Shown here: positions 19,379 to 31,780 of the stretch, one piece after another | Position numbering within the stretch: position 1 is the stretch's first letter | Layout of the letters: every line of letters starts with the position of its first letter | Assembly: GCA_034359265.1 (NCBI GenBank) | Contig: CP136896.1 | Coordinates: forward strand, 10,075,501-10,139,500 | DNA: 64,000 nt | Direction of reading: 5' to 3' | Source of the DNA: Canna indica | Lineage: Eukaryota; Streptophyta; Magnoliopsida; Zingiberales; Cannaceae | Translations under genes and position numbers: made by a program | Notes under the pieces: generated by a model | The model's input: only the letters and a program-made list of their open reading frames with translations | Database searches by the model: none | Told to the model about the DNA's origin: nothing

Positions 19379-22305
19379 TGCTAAATATGGGTGGCCCTCA
19401 GAAACAAGAGGATGGAAAAATTAAAAAGCGACATCATAGCTAGAAGCCACAAAATAAGATCCATTTCTTTCCAAGGTCCAAATAATTTTGTCATCCTCGA
19501 AAGTAGGAACAATCTGAAGGATAGCCTCAACAGTATCAGGGAGAAAAGAACTCCGGACCAAATCCTCTTAATTTCCATGTCCTATCCATATTCAAGAGTT
19601 GCATGACAAGAAGTGAGTTGGGGTCTAAGCAAGAATTAGGAGGAATAATAAAATGATAGGAATGAGATATCCAATGATCAGTATGAATGTGGACATCGGA
19701 ACCAGGCCCAATCTGCCATTTTAAACCCTTCTCAATGACTTTTTGGCCCTCCAGTAAACTTCGCCAAGCCCAAGATGGATTACTCCCCAAAGCAGCCTCC
19801 ATGAAGGATACAAGTCCGATGTACTTGCCTTTGAAAATATTATGAAATAAAGAATGGTCTTTTGTGAGAAGCCTCCAAGCTTGTTTTCCCAACATAGTCA
19901 GGTTGAACGCTTTGAGATCTTTAAAGCCAAGACCACCCTCTGATTTTGCTCTACAAAGCTTATTCCATCCTATCCAGTTCATTTTTCTTTCATGACTTTT
20001 CTAATCCCACCAGGAATTAACCATTTGATTCTGAATGTCATCAAGTAATGTCCCAAGCAATTTAAAACGGCCCAAAGAATATAAGGGAATGGCGGTGCCA
20101 ACATCTTTGATAAGGACTTCTCTTCCACTGGGGGATAATAAGGATCTCTTCCAATGATGATGTTTCTTTGTCACCTTTTCTTTCACAAAGTCATAAGCAC
20201 CCCTCTTTGATCTTCCTACCACTGCAGGAAGTCCCAAGTACTTGTCATGTGTCCCTACATGAGGAACGTGTAAAATGGCTGCTAGGTGGTCACGAACATG
20301 ATGATCTATGTTTCTACTGAAGAAAACTAAGAATTTATTGAAGTTGATTCTCTGACCACTGAAGTTACCATAAGAATGCAAGATTTCCATCAAGTTTCCA
20401 CAATGAGTCTCATTTGCATGGTCGAACAGAATGGCATCATCAACGAAAAGGTGACTAACAGAGGGGCAATTTCTATTAATCTTTACCCCATCCAACCTGT
20501 CAAGAAGTTCACCCCGGTGAAGCAAATAGGTCAAACCTTCCGCACAAAATAAGAAAAGATAGGGGGATAGAGGATCTCTCTACCAGAGACCTCTCGATGG
20601 GTGAAAAAAACCAAAAGGCCGACCGTCAACAATGATGGAATATGATACAAAAGAAACACATTCCTTTATCCAATTAATCCATCGGTCACATAATCCCAAC
20701 TTTTTCATTATGAACCATAAGAAGGGCCATTCTACTCTATCACAAGCTTTGCTCATATTAAGTTTAAGAGCCAGATCTGAAGAGCCATGTCTTTTTGTTT
20801 TCAGGTAGTGCATACACTCATGAGCAACTAGGATATTGTCACTAATCAACCTATCTTTAATAAATGCACTTTGATTTTGGTTGATAAATCTATTCATATA
20901 TTTCTAAAGTCTATGCACTAGCACTTTTCAGATAATTTTATAAACAATCGTACATAGACTGATTGGTCTTATCTGAGCTATCAAAGAAGCATTTTTGACC
21001 TTGGGAATCAAACATAAATGAGTATGATTGAAACTTTTGAGCATCCGGCCACAAGAGAAGAAACTTTTGATTGCCTTGACAGACATCCCTACCAATGATC
21101 TCCCAGAAGCACTAGAAAAATCTAGCCGTAAATCCATCATCTCCTGGCGCAACACCAGGATCAAGGGAGAAAATTGCAAATTTAACTTCAGCTTCCATCA
21201 CATGTCTTGTAAGACTTCTGTTCATGGAATTAGAAATCTTAGATCTCATGCTCTCAAACTGACTTGGAGGATCTAGAGGGACACTGGAAGCAAAAAGATC
21301 TTGGAAATATTCCTGAGCCTTTAAACCAATACTGTCGGGACTAGTGCTCCACCCTCCATTCCCATCATCAAGTCGCCAAATTTTGTTATGGCGATTGCGC
21401 ATCTGGAATTTAGAGTGGAAGAACTTGATATTTTGATCGCCTCATTTAAGCCACTTAGTTCTAAACTTTTCTTTCCAGTATCGTTCTTCTTTTTCATAAA
21501 CATTCACTAAGGCTCTTTCAAGGTGAAGAATTTCCTCTCAGCTAGGCACTGTCACACTTGATTTTAGTGAAGAAAGCTGGTCTTGAAGTTTAATAATTTC
21601 CGCCCTTGAATTAGTAGCATTATGCCTTTGCCACTGAACTAAGGCATGTCTGCAAGCCTTCAATTTCGAAAACAAAGAAAACATTGGAGATCCAGCTATA
21701 TTCATATTCCAGGTGTCAGAAACAATATTCTTGACTTCCTCATTGGTACTTCATCTTTCCTGAAACTTGAACCTCCTTTTTTGGTAAGATATCGGATTAG
21801 AAACAAGTAGGAGAGGCCGATGGTCCGAACCACTATCATCAAAGTGGTGGAGGACAGCCATAGGATAGAGATGACGCCACTGTCTCGAGACAAGAGCGCG
21901 GTCCAATCCTTCTTGAATATAGGAGTCACCATAGCTCCTATTATTTCAGGTAAATTTGTGGCCCTAAAAATCTAAGTCCACTAAGCGGCACCTGTTAATG
22001 AAATCAATGAAGCTAACAACTGATGAGTTAGATTTCAAACGATCACCCTCTTTTTCAGCGACAGAGGTAATAATTAAACTGCCCATTAATGCTAAATTGC
22101 GATCATACTAATGATGTGTGATTCTATCATCACTACGAAAATGAACTACCAGAATATCCCATCGCACATGAAGAATAGGATCATCCCATTTAAAGAAGAT
22201 GATGAAATCCTCAGCCACAGTAATGCTAACAGTGAAAGAATCAGACCAAGCAACCACTAAGCCACCAGACAATCCACGAGGATCAACACAGAAATATGAC
22301 GATCC

Positions 22306-22560
22306 ATGTTTCCCTAATATGCTTGATTGATCATCACAGAAATATTATATTAATATTAAATTGGACAGAAATATTATATGCTTGATTGAAAAAATTATAT
22401 ATAATTTCTTTATATATATGTTTAATCTATTTATATTTAATTGACTTCGTGCAGATCAGGTTCATAGTAACCGACCGCATGTGATCTATCAATTTAGTAG
22501 CATTGTTCCCATTCCTCTCGAGGAACAATGTCCGCAGAGTATAAACAATTAATGGAGTTA
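22306..22560 (+). pseudogene. Signal-peptide segment copy 3, continuation after the LINE
   Basis: gattgatcatc...ttaatattaaattggac continues the intron-like sequence of copies 1 and 2. Near 22455 cttcgtgcag|atcagg resembles a 3' splice site, but no frame follows for long. A short hairpin (cattgttcc...ggaacaatg, 22501-22530) is seen. Confidence 0.45.
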
Positions 22561-24760
22561 TATATATATAATTTACTTGTGGCAGTATTCGTGCAAAACG
22601 ATTAAAATGTAGTTTTAAAAATAAAAAAATTTGAAATTAAATTTTTATATTTTAATATATTATTATATATTAATATAATAGTCTATCGATTTTTTTGAAT
22701 ATTTTTCATATTTTTTAATATAATTTTAATTTGAAATTGTATAAAGTAAAAATTTAAAATAAAATTTTAAATTTTAAAAAAAATATATTTTAAAATTATA
22801 ATGTAAATTAATTTTTAATTTAAATTTGTAACTATAATTTAAATTTAAATTTAAATTTTAAATAGTTGTATACCTAACTTTTTAGAAATAAGTTATCATT
22901 ATATTTTTAAGAATAAAAGACGATACTTGAAGTGAAATCTCCTTAATTTAATAGACCCGAAAAATTTCTAATTAATCATACATAAATATGGAGAAAAAAT
23001 AAAATTTAAAATTAAACATGCATAATATAATATATATGATTTGAAAATTAATCAGACATAATTAATTTGATTCTAATCAAATAAAAATTAATAAAATTAA
23101 AAATTAAGCATATTTAGCTAAGCACACATAGTAAAGTTTAAAATTTCATAAATAATTATTCACATTTCAAATTAATTAAATTCAAAATATAGAAAATTAA
23201 GCATGATAAATTAGAAATTAAGAATGCTTGATTAAATAAATTTGAAAAATTAAAATTAAAAATTCATAAATATGGAAGGAAAATAAAATTCACCATTAAT
23301 AAAATTTGAAATTAATTTAAAATTTAGAAATTAAATTGAAGGAAATTAAAGTGATTTTATATAAAATTTTTGAAAATAAGAATAATTAATTGAAAATAAA
23401 ATTTGCTTTATAAATGGACGTGAAAATATGAAAATTTTAATTTAAAAATTTAGAAATTATTTTTAATTAAAAAAATTTAAATTAAAAAAATTTGAAATTA
23501 ATATGTGTTTTAATAATTAATAAATTTTGAAATTTATTATACATAATTAAAAGGATTCAAAATTTTAAAAATTAATCATGTTTATTATGAAATTAAGTCT
23601 AATTAATTTAAATATAATTGAAATTTTGAAAATTAAGCATACTTAATTGGAACTGAAACTTATTTAATTTAATGCTTGAAAAATTTCCAATTATCCATAC
23701 ATAATTATCGAGGAAAAATAAAATTCAAACTTAAACATGCATAATATATATATATAAGATTCAAAAATTAAGCTAACATAATTAATTTGATTATAACGAA
23801 ATGAAAATTAATAAAATTCAAAATTAAGCATATTTAATTAAGCAGGCATAATAAAATTCGAAACAAAGATTTAATTTATTTTTTAAAAAAAATCAAAATT
23901 TCATAAATAATTCTAAACATTTGTAATTAATTAAATTCAAAAATTCTAAAAATTAAGTAGGAATAATTGAAGAAAAAATAAAATTCACCGTTAATAAAAT
24001 TTAAAATTAATTTAATATGGAAATTAATTTTGAAATTATAATTAATTTAATTCAAAAATTTCAAAGTTAAGCATAATTAACTAAAGTGAAAATAAAATTT
24101 ACCATTAATAAAATTTGACATTAGTTTAATATGAAAATTAATTTTAAAAATTAAATTGGAGGAAAATTAAAGTAGTTTCATGTGAAAATTAAGATTAAAA
24201 ATTTAGAAATTACGCATATAAAAATAAAAATATAAGTGGGGTAAAAACAAAGGTAAAGAATTAAGGGAGTGGAGAGAATTTAGGCCGGAAGGAGTTGTTG
24301 CTTATTCACGGCTTAATTGTGCTATAAAAATTATTTGAATAAGGATAAATCAATTAGTTGTATGTATTTATAAATTTAATTATAGAGTAAAAGTAATTGT
24401 ATCTACTTTTTTGAATGAAAATTATATTTACTAAAATAATATTGAATTTGATATATCTTTATTTATTGCATATGTAGAGATTTAGAAATTTAATAAGTTG
24501 TGAAAAATATATTTCGGGTGTAAAATTTAAATTTTTAAAAATAAATAAAAGAAAAATATTTTAAATGATTTTTATAACAATAATATTGAATTATATGTAA
24601 CATATTAGGTATTAAATTATTTACAAAAAAGAAATTGACATTTTATTTTAAATTAAAATATAACTAAAGACAAAATATACACTATGGAAAACTTTCTTGT
24701 AAACTAACCTCTCAAAAAAATGAAAATAAATTATTTATTATACATCATGAAACACTTCCT
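22561..24760. repeat. Very AT-rich repeat region
   Basis: Built from decayed direct repeats of phrases such as gaaaattaataaaattcaaaattaagcat and aaaattcaccattaataaaattt. The halves 22940-23400 and 23690-24300 resemble each other. The end (24225-24305, agtggggtaaaaacaaaggtaaagaattaagggagtgg) is closely related to 53315-53380, so this is another copy of repeat unit C of the array at 51.5-54.6 kb. No genes. Confidence 0.7.
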
Positions 24761-25770
24761 TTTTTAGGGCTTATTTTGGCTTGGAAAAATTCTATTTGCT
24801 TGGATATTATCTCTTATAGTTCCTTTTACATTCATGCTCGAGGAAAAACTCAAGATTTGCATCGCAATTAGCAATTTATTGGTATTCATCTTCATCATGA
24901 ATGAGGCATCCGAAATATCCAATGCATTAAGTTAATCAACAAACTTCAAGAAATCCAATGCATTGGTGGAGATTTTAATGAGGTAAATCAACAATTGCTT
25001 GACAGATTTCTAAGCAATAATTTATGGCTTGATACATTTCCCAATTGCAGAGTCATCCATTTGGAACTTATTGGCAGTGACCGCCCAATTCTTTTAGAGC
25101 CAATTTCGGAAATACATTCAAATAAGATCTTCAAATTTGACAACGTTGGTTGTCTATGGCTGAAGTACATGATATCATCTAGAAGGTTTGGGACACTCAT
25201 GTCCTGGGAACTAAACAATTTCAAGTATTTACTCAATTAAAACTAGTTCGTCATGCCTTGAAGCATTGGGTGAAAACAAATTCTCCTAACTTAGCACTTC
25301 GAATTACTTCTCTTAAAAGGCAACTTATTGAATTGCTAAATAATAACATGCCTACTGAATTTGTGGAAGTGAGAAGAGTTGAGAATGAACTATCTGCTGA
25401 GATTAGAAGAGAGGAAATCTATTGGAAGCAAAAGACCCAGAATAAATGGCTATTGGAAGGTGACCTCAACACTGCCTATTTCCATGCTTGTGTCCGAGAA
25501 TGCAGAAACATTAATTCTATAACTCGAATTCAAGATGATAACGGACATTGGCAGGAAGGTAAATCTAATGTTGCTAAGGTTGCTGCTGATTTTTTCAAAA
25601 ATCTGTTCAAGACCAATTCTACAAACATGAACAATATTGACTCTTTGTTGACTGGTATGCTTCCTAAAATTACTAGCTGAATAAATCGTTGGCTATTGAA
25701 ACCTATCAGCTTAGATGAAGTCAAGCATGCTACTTTCTCTATAAGATCGGATAGTGCTCCAAGAGAAGAC
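24760..25770 (+). pseudogene. Second LINE fragment (endonuclease tail and RT linker)
   Basis: On the plus strand, IQCIGGDFNE-like sequence near 24955 and IHLELIGSDRPILL near 25055 fit the end of an L1 endonuclease. 25258-25677 reads ...EEIYWKQKTQNKWLLEGDLN, then TAYFHACVRECRNIN and an ending NVAKVAADFFKNLF, the conserved linker between endonuclease and reverse transcriptase in plant L1 elements. The RT itself is missing, and the fragment is cut near 25775 by the Sirevirus-like LTR. It is not the same copy as the LINE at 17.5-22.3 kb and lies on the opposite strand. Confidence 0.85.
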
Positions 25771-26107
25771 TATTGGCTTTAGATTTTCAATCTTAGCCTT
25801 AATCTCGATTTTAATAGTTTTGATGATAATAAATATGGGACTAATGATTTCATTGAGAATATGTTTCAGGTTCCACATCAATTAGCGTTCGATGTTCTCG
25901 ATTGAAAAAATTGGAGAAATAAAAAATCGGAAGGACATTGATCGTTGTGCTCGGGGAAACTTCCCGAAGATCAACAAGTGCACCAAAGTCGCACCGGACG
26001 AGCTCAAAGATCACATGGAAAGCTCTCCGACATGATGCTCATTGAAAGCCGAAACCCGAAAACGAAGCGCGAAAGAAAAAGGCTGAAGAAAAAAATCTCA
26101 AGCTAAA

Positions 26108-26480
26108 TTCGGTCGACTGAGCGGTCGATCGAATAGGGTAAGAAATGGGCAGTAGCCCTAGCGATTGACCGATCGGTCAATCAGATTGAGGCTAGCTGCA
26201 GACGCAGCTTGCGTCGGTCGACCGATCGATCAACCGAAAGAGAAATCGCAAGCTTCTTGCGTCTGTCGGTTGACCGACAGAAGCCCAAAAAGGGCAGTAG
26301 GCTTGGCGGTCGACCAATCGATCGTCCGACCTGCGAATAGCCGAAGACGCAGATCATATCAGTCAACCGATGGGTCGACCGAAGATCGGGATCGCAATTT
26401 TTACGTCAAGCGGTCGACCCGTCGGTCGACCGCCCATAGAGAGAATACAAGCGGTCGAAGGACCGGTCGATCGACGGCCT
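26108..26480. repeat. Cluster of palindromic ggtcgaccgatcggtc motifs upstream of the LTR TATA box
   Basis: At least eight partial copies of ggtcgaccgatcgatcaacc or its inverse occur at irregular spacing. The motif is largely self-complementary and CpG-rich. Plant Sirevirus LTRs are known for GC-rich palindromes in this position. Reading frames through the cluster (for example 26165-26488) are motif translations and not genes. Confidence 0.8.
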
Positions 26481-26520
26481 GTAACTGATAGTTGTCTATT
26501 CGTTGAACGGTCGTTTCTTC

Positions 26521-26544
26521 ACGAGGGTATAAATATACCCTCGT
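26521..26544 (+). promoter_or_regulatory. LTR TATA box inside a perfect inverted repeat
   Basis: acgagggtata and tataccctcgt are perfect 11-bp inverted repeats separated by aa, so the TATA box (tataaata) sits exactly at the centre of a palindrome. It is the most likely core promoter of the LTR. Confidence 0.7.
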
Positions 26545-27381
26545 ATGATTCATTTAATACTTCTTCTCTCATTCCAACAGTTATCATTGAGCATCCATAA
26601 GAGAGACCAAAGCCTTCCAAAAGATAAAGTGTTTGCGCTCGATTCTTCAAGTGACAACTTCTTGCGCACACTCTGCTCCTCAACTCGGCTTCTACTCAAA
26701 GCATTTCTTTTGACGAGTTGGAGGCTACAAGGCTTGAAAAGAGCATTCATTATTGGTTTTATCCTTAGCTCTTTTCATTGTAACTTTTATTGTTATTTAA
26801 ATTGTGTTTAATTTGTGCGTATGTAGAAGACTGGGTGTTTGGTCTTCTGTGTAAAGTGGTATCCTTGGTGTAGAAGAAGTAAAGCCACTTGTGTAAACTT
26901 AGCTTTTACTAGGATTAGTTTAGTTGTCCCTTAAGGTTGAGGTGGAAGAGGACTCTCGATAAGAAGGCGGTGACTTCCGGGTGTGGAAGTGCCTTAGGTC
27001 GAGAGTGCGTCTCTTCGGTGAAAAGTCCTCGGGTGTAAGGGAAATGAAAACTAATTTAGTAAAACTAGTTTGGAAATCCTAAGCGGGATGCTTAGGTAGT
27101 GGAGTAGGCATTGGGGACGAACCACTATAAAATCTCTTTGTTTGCATTGATTGATTTTTTGTTTTTAATTGAATAATTATTTATCGCTTCCGCAATCAAT
27201 CATCGAATTGCAAATTGCCTAACGATTTAAGAAAATAATTAAATTGGAAATTAGGTGAATAATATAGTAAACATACTATTCATCCCCCCTCTAGTGTTGT
27301 CATTTCGCCCATAATTGGTATCAGAGCAGGTTCGTAGCTTGAGATTTCACCATCTCGTCTACACCTAGTCTCGATCAAGAA

Positions 27382-28871
27382 ATGACTCTAGAGAGTGTAG
27401 CGTCTTCACGCCCTAGGTTCGATGAATCAAACTTTGGTCTATGAAAATCTAGGATGTACATATTTCTGAAGACTAAAGGCTTTGGTGTATTTAACATGTT
27501 ACATTTGGAATTTATTGAACCTAAGGTTGATATGCATGCATGGAGTGAAATGGACAAGAAAATATTTAAGTATAATGGAGAAGCCATGAATTGCATACTT
27601 TGCACATTACCAAATGGCATACTAGAAAAAGTCATGCATTGTTCTTCGACTTTTGATTTATGAGCCTCGTTAAATGTTTTATATGATTATGCCAAAACTG
27701 AAAAAATTGGCACTTTTGATGAAGGTAGTGATGACAATAGTCACTCACCTACTACTAATTTTAGTTTTGATGCCCACGGTGCTTCTAGTCAAAGGAGCAA
27801 TTCTAAAAGCCGAAAATGAAAGGTAAAATGTCATGCTTGCAAAGAAAAGGGGCATGTGAAGAAAAATTGCCCAAGCATGAAGAACAAAGCAATGAAGAGG
27901 TCAAGTGCTTCCACCTCCACCTCTCACTCATTTGAAGCACCCTCTAGCAATGACTATGAAGCTACTTCAAAAGGTTGCCTCATGAGTACCAATGATGAGG
28001 TACACTATTTACCTTCTAGTCATAATAATGAAAATGTTAGTACTAGCTCTTATAGTTCATTCAATATGTCATATGAAGAACTAGTTGATAAATGTCAAAA
28101 AATGCATGCCTTGCTTGTTAGAAAAGATAAAGAAAATGAAAGATTGAAAAAGGAAAATGTGATGCTTAATTCTCATTTGCATGAATCCAAACTAGAAAAT
28201 GAAAAATTGAAATCTAAGTCATTTGATTCATGCCATGATAATGTAGAACTTGAGCTTAAGGATTTGAAGCTCAAAAATAACAATTTAGAAAAAGAGATTG
28301 CATGTTAAAATCTCAATTACATGCATTACATAAATCTATGAATGAGTTGAAAAATAAGATGTTGATCTTAAGTAAAAAAGTCAATGCTTCTTCTTTTAAT
28401 TTTAAACATCAAAATGTCTCATTTAGGAAACCTCAAAAAGAGAATGCAAATGTTCATCATCATTCCCATGCTAAGCATGTTACCATTAAACCTCATGCTC
28501 AAAAGAAAAATAATTTATCTAAGAATGCCCATGCTCATCATGCCTCTCATGCCATGCATTCTACCATTAGACCTTATAATTATAAGAAGATGAATGAGGT
28601 TTCTAAGAATGCTCATACTCATCGTGTTTCACATGACAAGCATTCTAAAAATAAATCTTATGTCCATAATAAAAATGAAAAGAAAAAATTTAATGGACAT
28701 TGTTTTTGTTATGGTATTTATGACCATGCAATTCATGATTGTGCATTTAAAAAAAATCCAAGTGTTGCTAAGACACTTTGGATTCCTAGGCCAACTCACC
28801 CCCAAGGACCCAAAGCTATTTGGGTACCAAAGATTTCATCTTTTGTAGGGGGAGCTAACACACAAGGATGA
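27382..28871 (+). pseudogene. Sirevirus-like Copia gag remnant
   Basis: The reading starts at MTLESVASSRPRFDESN. It has a CHACKEKGHVKKNC zinc knuckle at about 27830-27872 and a long Lys/Glu-rich coiled coil (28070-28400) beginning MSYEELVDKCQKMHALLVRK. A His/Lys-rich stretch and the typical ending CFCYGIYDHAIHDC...WIPRPTHPQGPKAIWVPK (28700-28830) follow. These features fit Sirevirus-type gag, which is longer than in other Copia lineages. Breaks: a nonsense codon at 27439-27441 where Trp is expected, further stops near 27661 and 27818, and a frameshift near 28300. The protease and pol that should follow are not found. Confidence 0.8.
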
Positions 28872-29540
28872 ATGAGAAGTGGTGTATTGAAGTTGACCTT
28901 GGATCTAAATATCTAAATGTGAAATCTCCGAGAAGTTGCAACTTCGAATCTTCATGATGCCTAAAGTATGGAAATTGACATCTAGGTATATTTTGTATCA
29001 TCTCCTTCTTTGGTTGTTCTATTCAAGTTGGAGTGTTGATATATGTTTAATTTGAGTTATTTTTCCCCGCTCTTACTAAAGAATTATTTCAAAAATATTT
29101 TTTATTTTTTATTTCCCGATCTCTTTGGAGACCCTAGTGGCCTGTAATGGGCCTAAGCGACCTTGCGATTCTAAATTATCGGCACATTGTGGCCTTTCAG
29201 TCAACCAATAGGAAGGATTGGAGATCATATTTTTCATTCATTATTCTTGTGATCTCTTAAAATTCGTTTTTGATATCATTCTACTTCATTTTGAAACGAA
29301 TTTGAAACAAATTTGAAACCATTTAGCAAAGTGATATTTGATAATAATACTTGATGCATCTCTTTGCTTTTTGGTTGAGTTAACTTGGTAAGTAGCTATA
29401 TTTTCTTTAAAAATATTAGTGTAGCTTCTTGCAAGTTATATGAGTATTATAGAAAGGCTAATTAGGAAGAAAATGATTAGTTTGGCTAAATTCATGAATA
29501 TGGTATAACTTTGATAAATTCAAGATTTTAGTGTTATACC
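28872..29540. other. Post-gag noncoding sequence
   Basis: The first 60 bp could still be decayed polyprotein (MNEKWCIEVDLGS-like). After that I see no domain. Pol is either deleted or this is a nonautonomous derivative. Confidence 0.5.
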
Positions 29541-31780
29541 TCAATGTTTAAGCTTAAACTATGTCTCTATACTCATGATTAGATTTGCATGTTAACATAC
29601 TTGAATTCTCATGAGTAGGTAGAATATTAGCACTTAGGCAAATTTAATGAAATGAAACTTGTTCTAGGTTAATACTTGCTATTAGAGATATTTTCTTAAG
29701 TCCAAACTAGTTAAACATAGGTAGAGATCTTATTCCTCAAATATTTCATATCTTAGGATCTCTTAGATTCATTTAGATATCATGAAAACTCATTTAAAAT
29801 AAATTTTAACTATCTAGCATAGGTTAAGTTATTTTTAATGAAAATCTTATATTGATCCCTTGCTAGTTAGTATGTTAGCTTGCTAGTTGACATATTATTT
29901 AATTATCATACTAATGATGCCTACTTGCAAGTTATGAATGTAAATGAAGACAATGCTATCTAAAAGAAAATGAAAAGGAAATGAAAAAGTTAGGCAAATT
30001 TTCAAGAAAAAATGTATGATTTTAATTTTTACAAAAATCATAGTAAAATAATTAAATTTTCATGCTTAAATGATTTCTCTATGCTCATGATTGATGTTGC
30101 ATGATAAATACTTGAAGTTTCATGAGTAAGCAAAATTATTATTACTTAGCTCATTTCATGATATCTTGATATTTATGAAATCGAACTAGGTTAAAATTCT
30201 TCTTTAGAGACTTCATGTTAAGTTAAACTTGAAATGAAATTAAATTTCTAAAAATAAGGTATGAATTTAACTTTACAAAAATCTTAGTATGATGATTGAA
30301 TATTAATGCCTTAATGATGTCTCTATATACTCATGATTGATTTTGCATGATAAATATTTGAATTTTTATGAGTAAGAAAAATTTGGATAACTTAGGCAAT
30401 TTCATGACATCTTGATTGAATAAAACTTGCTCTAGGTTAAAACTCATATTAGAGATCTCATTTTGAGTAAACATCAAACAAACATGTTTAGACACACATG
30501 ATATGACTCTAGGTGTTCAATCTTGAAAATTCATGTGTAGATGAAAATGTGATAACTAGATCACATTAGGGGACTTAATTTAAAAAAGATTGATCCAAGT
30601 CAACAAATCGACTTGGACATTTCTTTTTAAGTCCAAAACTTCATAAACATGTTTAGAGGTATGACATGTTTCCAAGCACTTAGAGTGAAAAATTCATATG
30701 GATATGGATAAAATGACAATAGAGGTCAATTCATGTTTACCTCTCTTTGAACCAAGTTGACCCAAGTCAATAAGTTGACTTAAAGGTCTCATTTTCAATC
30801 CATATTTGAGAAACATATTTAGATTTACTCATGTTAGGTATCCAAAGGTTTAAATTTGAAAAATCAAAAGTAAATGTTAAGATTGAAACTTAGCAAGTTT
30901 TATAAAAACTAGTTTAGTTTTGAATGAAACCATGCTAGGTTGATATCTTGACTTAAGTATATAATTCTCATCTCAAACTTGACATATACTCTTTACATGA
31001 TCACATTATGGTGTCATAAAAGTTTAAATGAAAATTGAACAAGTTTTAAGGAATAACTGAAAATTACAAGGATTGCCATTTGTTCAACAATTGGTATCAC
31101 TAATTTCAGTTATTTCTAAAAAAATATAGAAAAATTATTTTTAGATGATTCTTAAAACTGCACATTCACTGAAAAGTCTAATTTTTATCAATAAAAATTT
31201 CAAAAAGTTTCATCAAGAATCTAATTTATAATGAAATTTTGAAGTTGGATTTCGAAAACACAAAGTATCATCATTCTTGAAACGCTAATCTTTCCGATAC
31301 TTTGATTTTTCTTCAAAATTTCAGTGAAAACTCATGTATACCATTTGGATTCTATTTCTAATATCATTCACACAAATTCTTGAGTAAAATTATTCCTAGA
31401 AATAATTATGATATTTTGGATGATAGATAGAAATATCCATGTGTATATTAAAATCAATATAAGATGAAAAATGGTCTTTGAAAATTCTTTTAAGTTCAAA
31501 CTTTATTCATGTATTTTAAATGACCATTCAATATTTGGTATCAAAAATTTTCATCCAAAAATTGATACCAAAGTTTTTCATCGAAAATATGACTTTGTAT
31601 AAACTTAAAAATTTGATTATTTTTTTAGGTATAGGTTGACCTAAGTAGACAAAGTAACTTAAAATTTTCATATTAAGCCCCAACTTGATTCATAATCTTA
31701 GATTTTCTCATGTTTGATGTCTAGATGCCTATATATAAGAAAACATGAGTAGATAGCAAAACATTGAGACTTAGCATTTT
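29540..31780. repeat. Field of degenerate direct repeats, roughly 190-260 bp
   Basis: Recurring phrases in fixed order: tctctatactcatgattgattttgcatgataaat, atttgaattttcatgagtaag, acttaggcaatttcatgacatcttgat, ctaggttaaaactcatattagagatctcat. Occurrences are near 29565, 30075 and 30325, with weaker ones later. From 30560 a second phrase, ttgacccaagtcaacaaattgactt, recurs near 30590, 30760 and 31635. No coding capacity. It may be the internal noncoding region of the Sirevirus-like element. Confidence 0.6.

Larger units (their letters stand above)
17650..21932 (-). pseudogene. LINE ORF2 remnant (endonuclease, reverse transcriptase, zinc knuckle)
   Basis: Recognisable blocks on the minus strand: endonuclease tail DRALVS...HFDDSGSDHRPL (about 21930-21790); FKLRWLKxGDQN-like region replaced by a degraded linker; RT start LIPKVKNASLIAQIRPISLC (about 20990-20940); NQSAFIKDRLISDNILVAHE (about 20880-20820); the aspartate-bearing LNMSKACDRVEWPFL (about 20765-20715); FVDDAILF; and downstream WNKLCRAKSEGGLGFKDL (19975-19920), typical of plant L1. 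At least six frame breaks separate these blocks. The polyprotein would copy its own RNA at a nicked target, but this copy is dead. Confidence 0.9.
17540..22305 (-). mobile_element. L1-type LINE, 5' truncated, with 20-bp target duplication
   Basis: The 20-bp duplication atgtttccctaatatgcttg is exact on both sides (17520-17539 and 22306-22325). The 3' end is at the left and ends in the short tail gataaaaa on the minus strand. Reading leftward: an endonuclease domain lacking its N-terminus (22305-21700, ending in the GSDHRPLLL motif), a linker (21550-21200), reverse transcriptase (about 21180-20000, FVDDAILF near 20436) and a C-terminal region with a zf-RVT-type zinc knuckle (19982-17650, CPYCNAEVES...H...C near 18000). 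Stop codons and frame shifts are frequent. The element is interrupted at 18157-19378 by a MULE. Confidence 0.94.
25800..27313 (+). repeat. 5' LTR of a Sirevirus-like Copia element
   Basis: The LTR ends at a clear primer-binding site (tggtatcagagc, 27316-27327). Its start is inferred near gttttgatgataataaatatggg, a common opening of such LTRs, so the left boundary is uncertain. It contains a cluster of ggtcgaccgatcggtc-type sequences (26108-26480), a TATA box within a palindrome (26521-26544) and a long transcribed R/U5-like region. No second LTR copy is in the window. Confidence 0.7.

Noticed and set aside
26165..26600. Overlapping frames rich in DRSID and RPIDQ
   Set aside because: Translations of the palindromic ggtcgaccgatcg cluster in an LTR.
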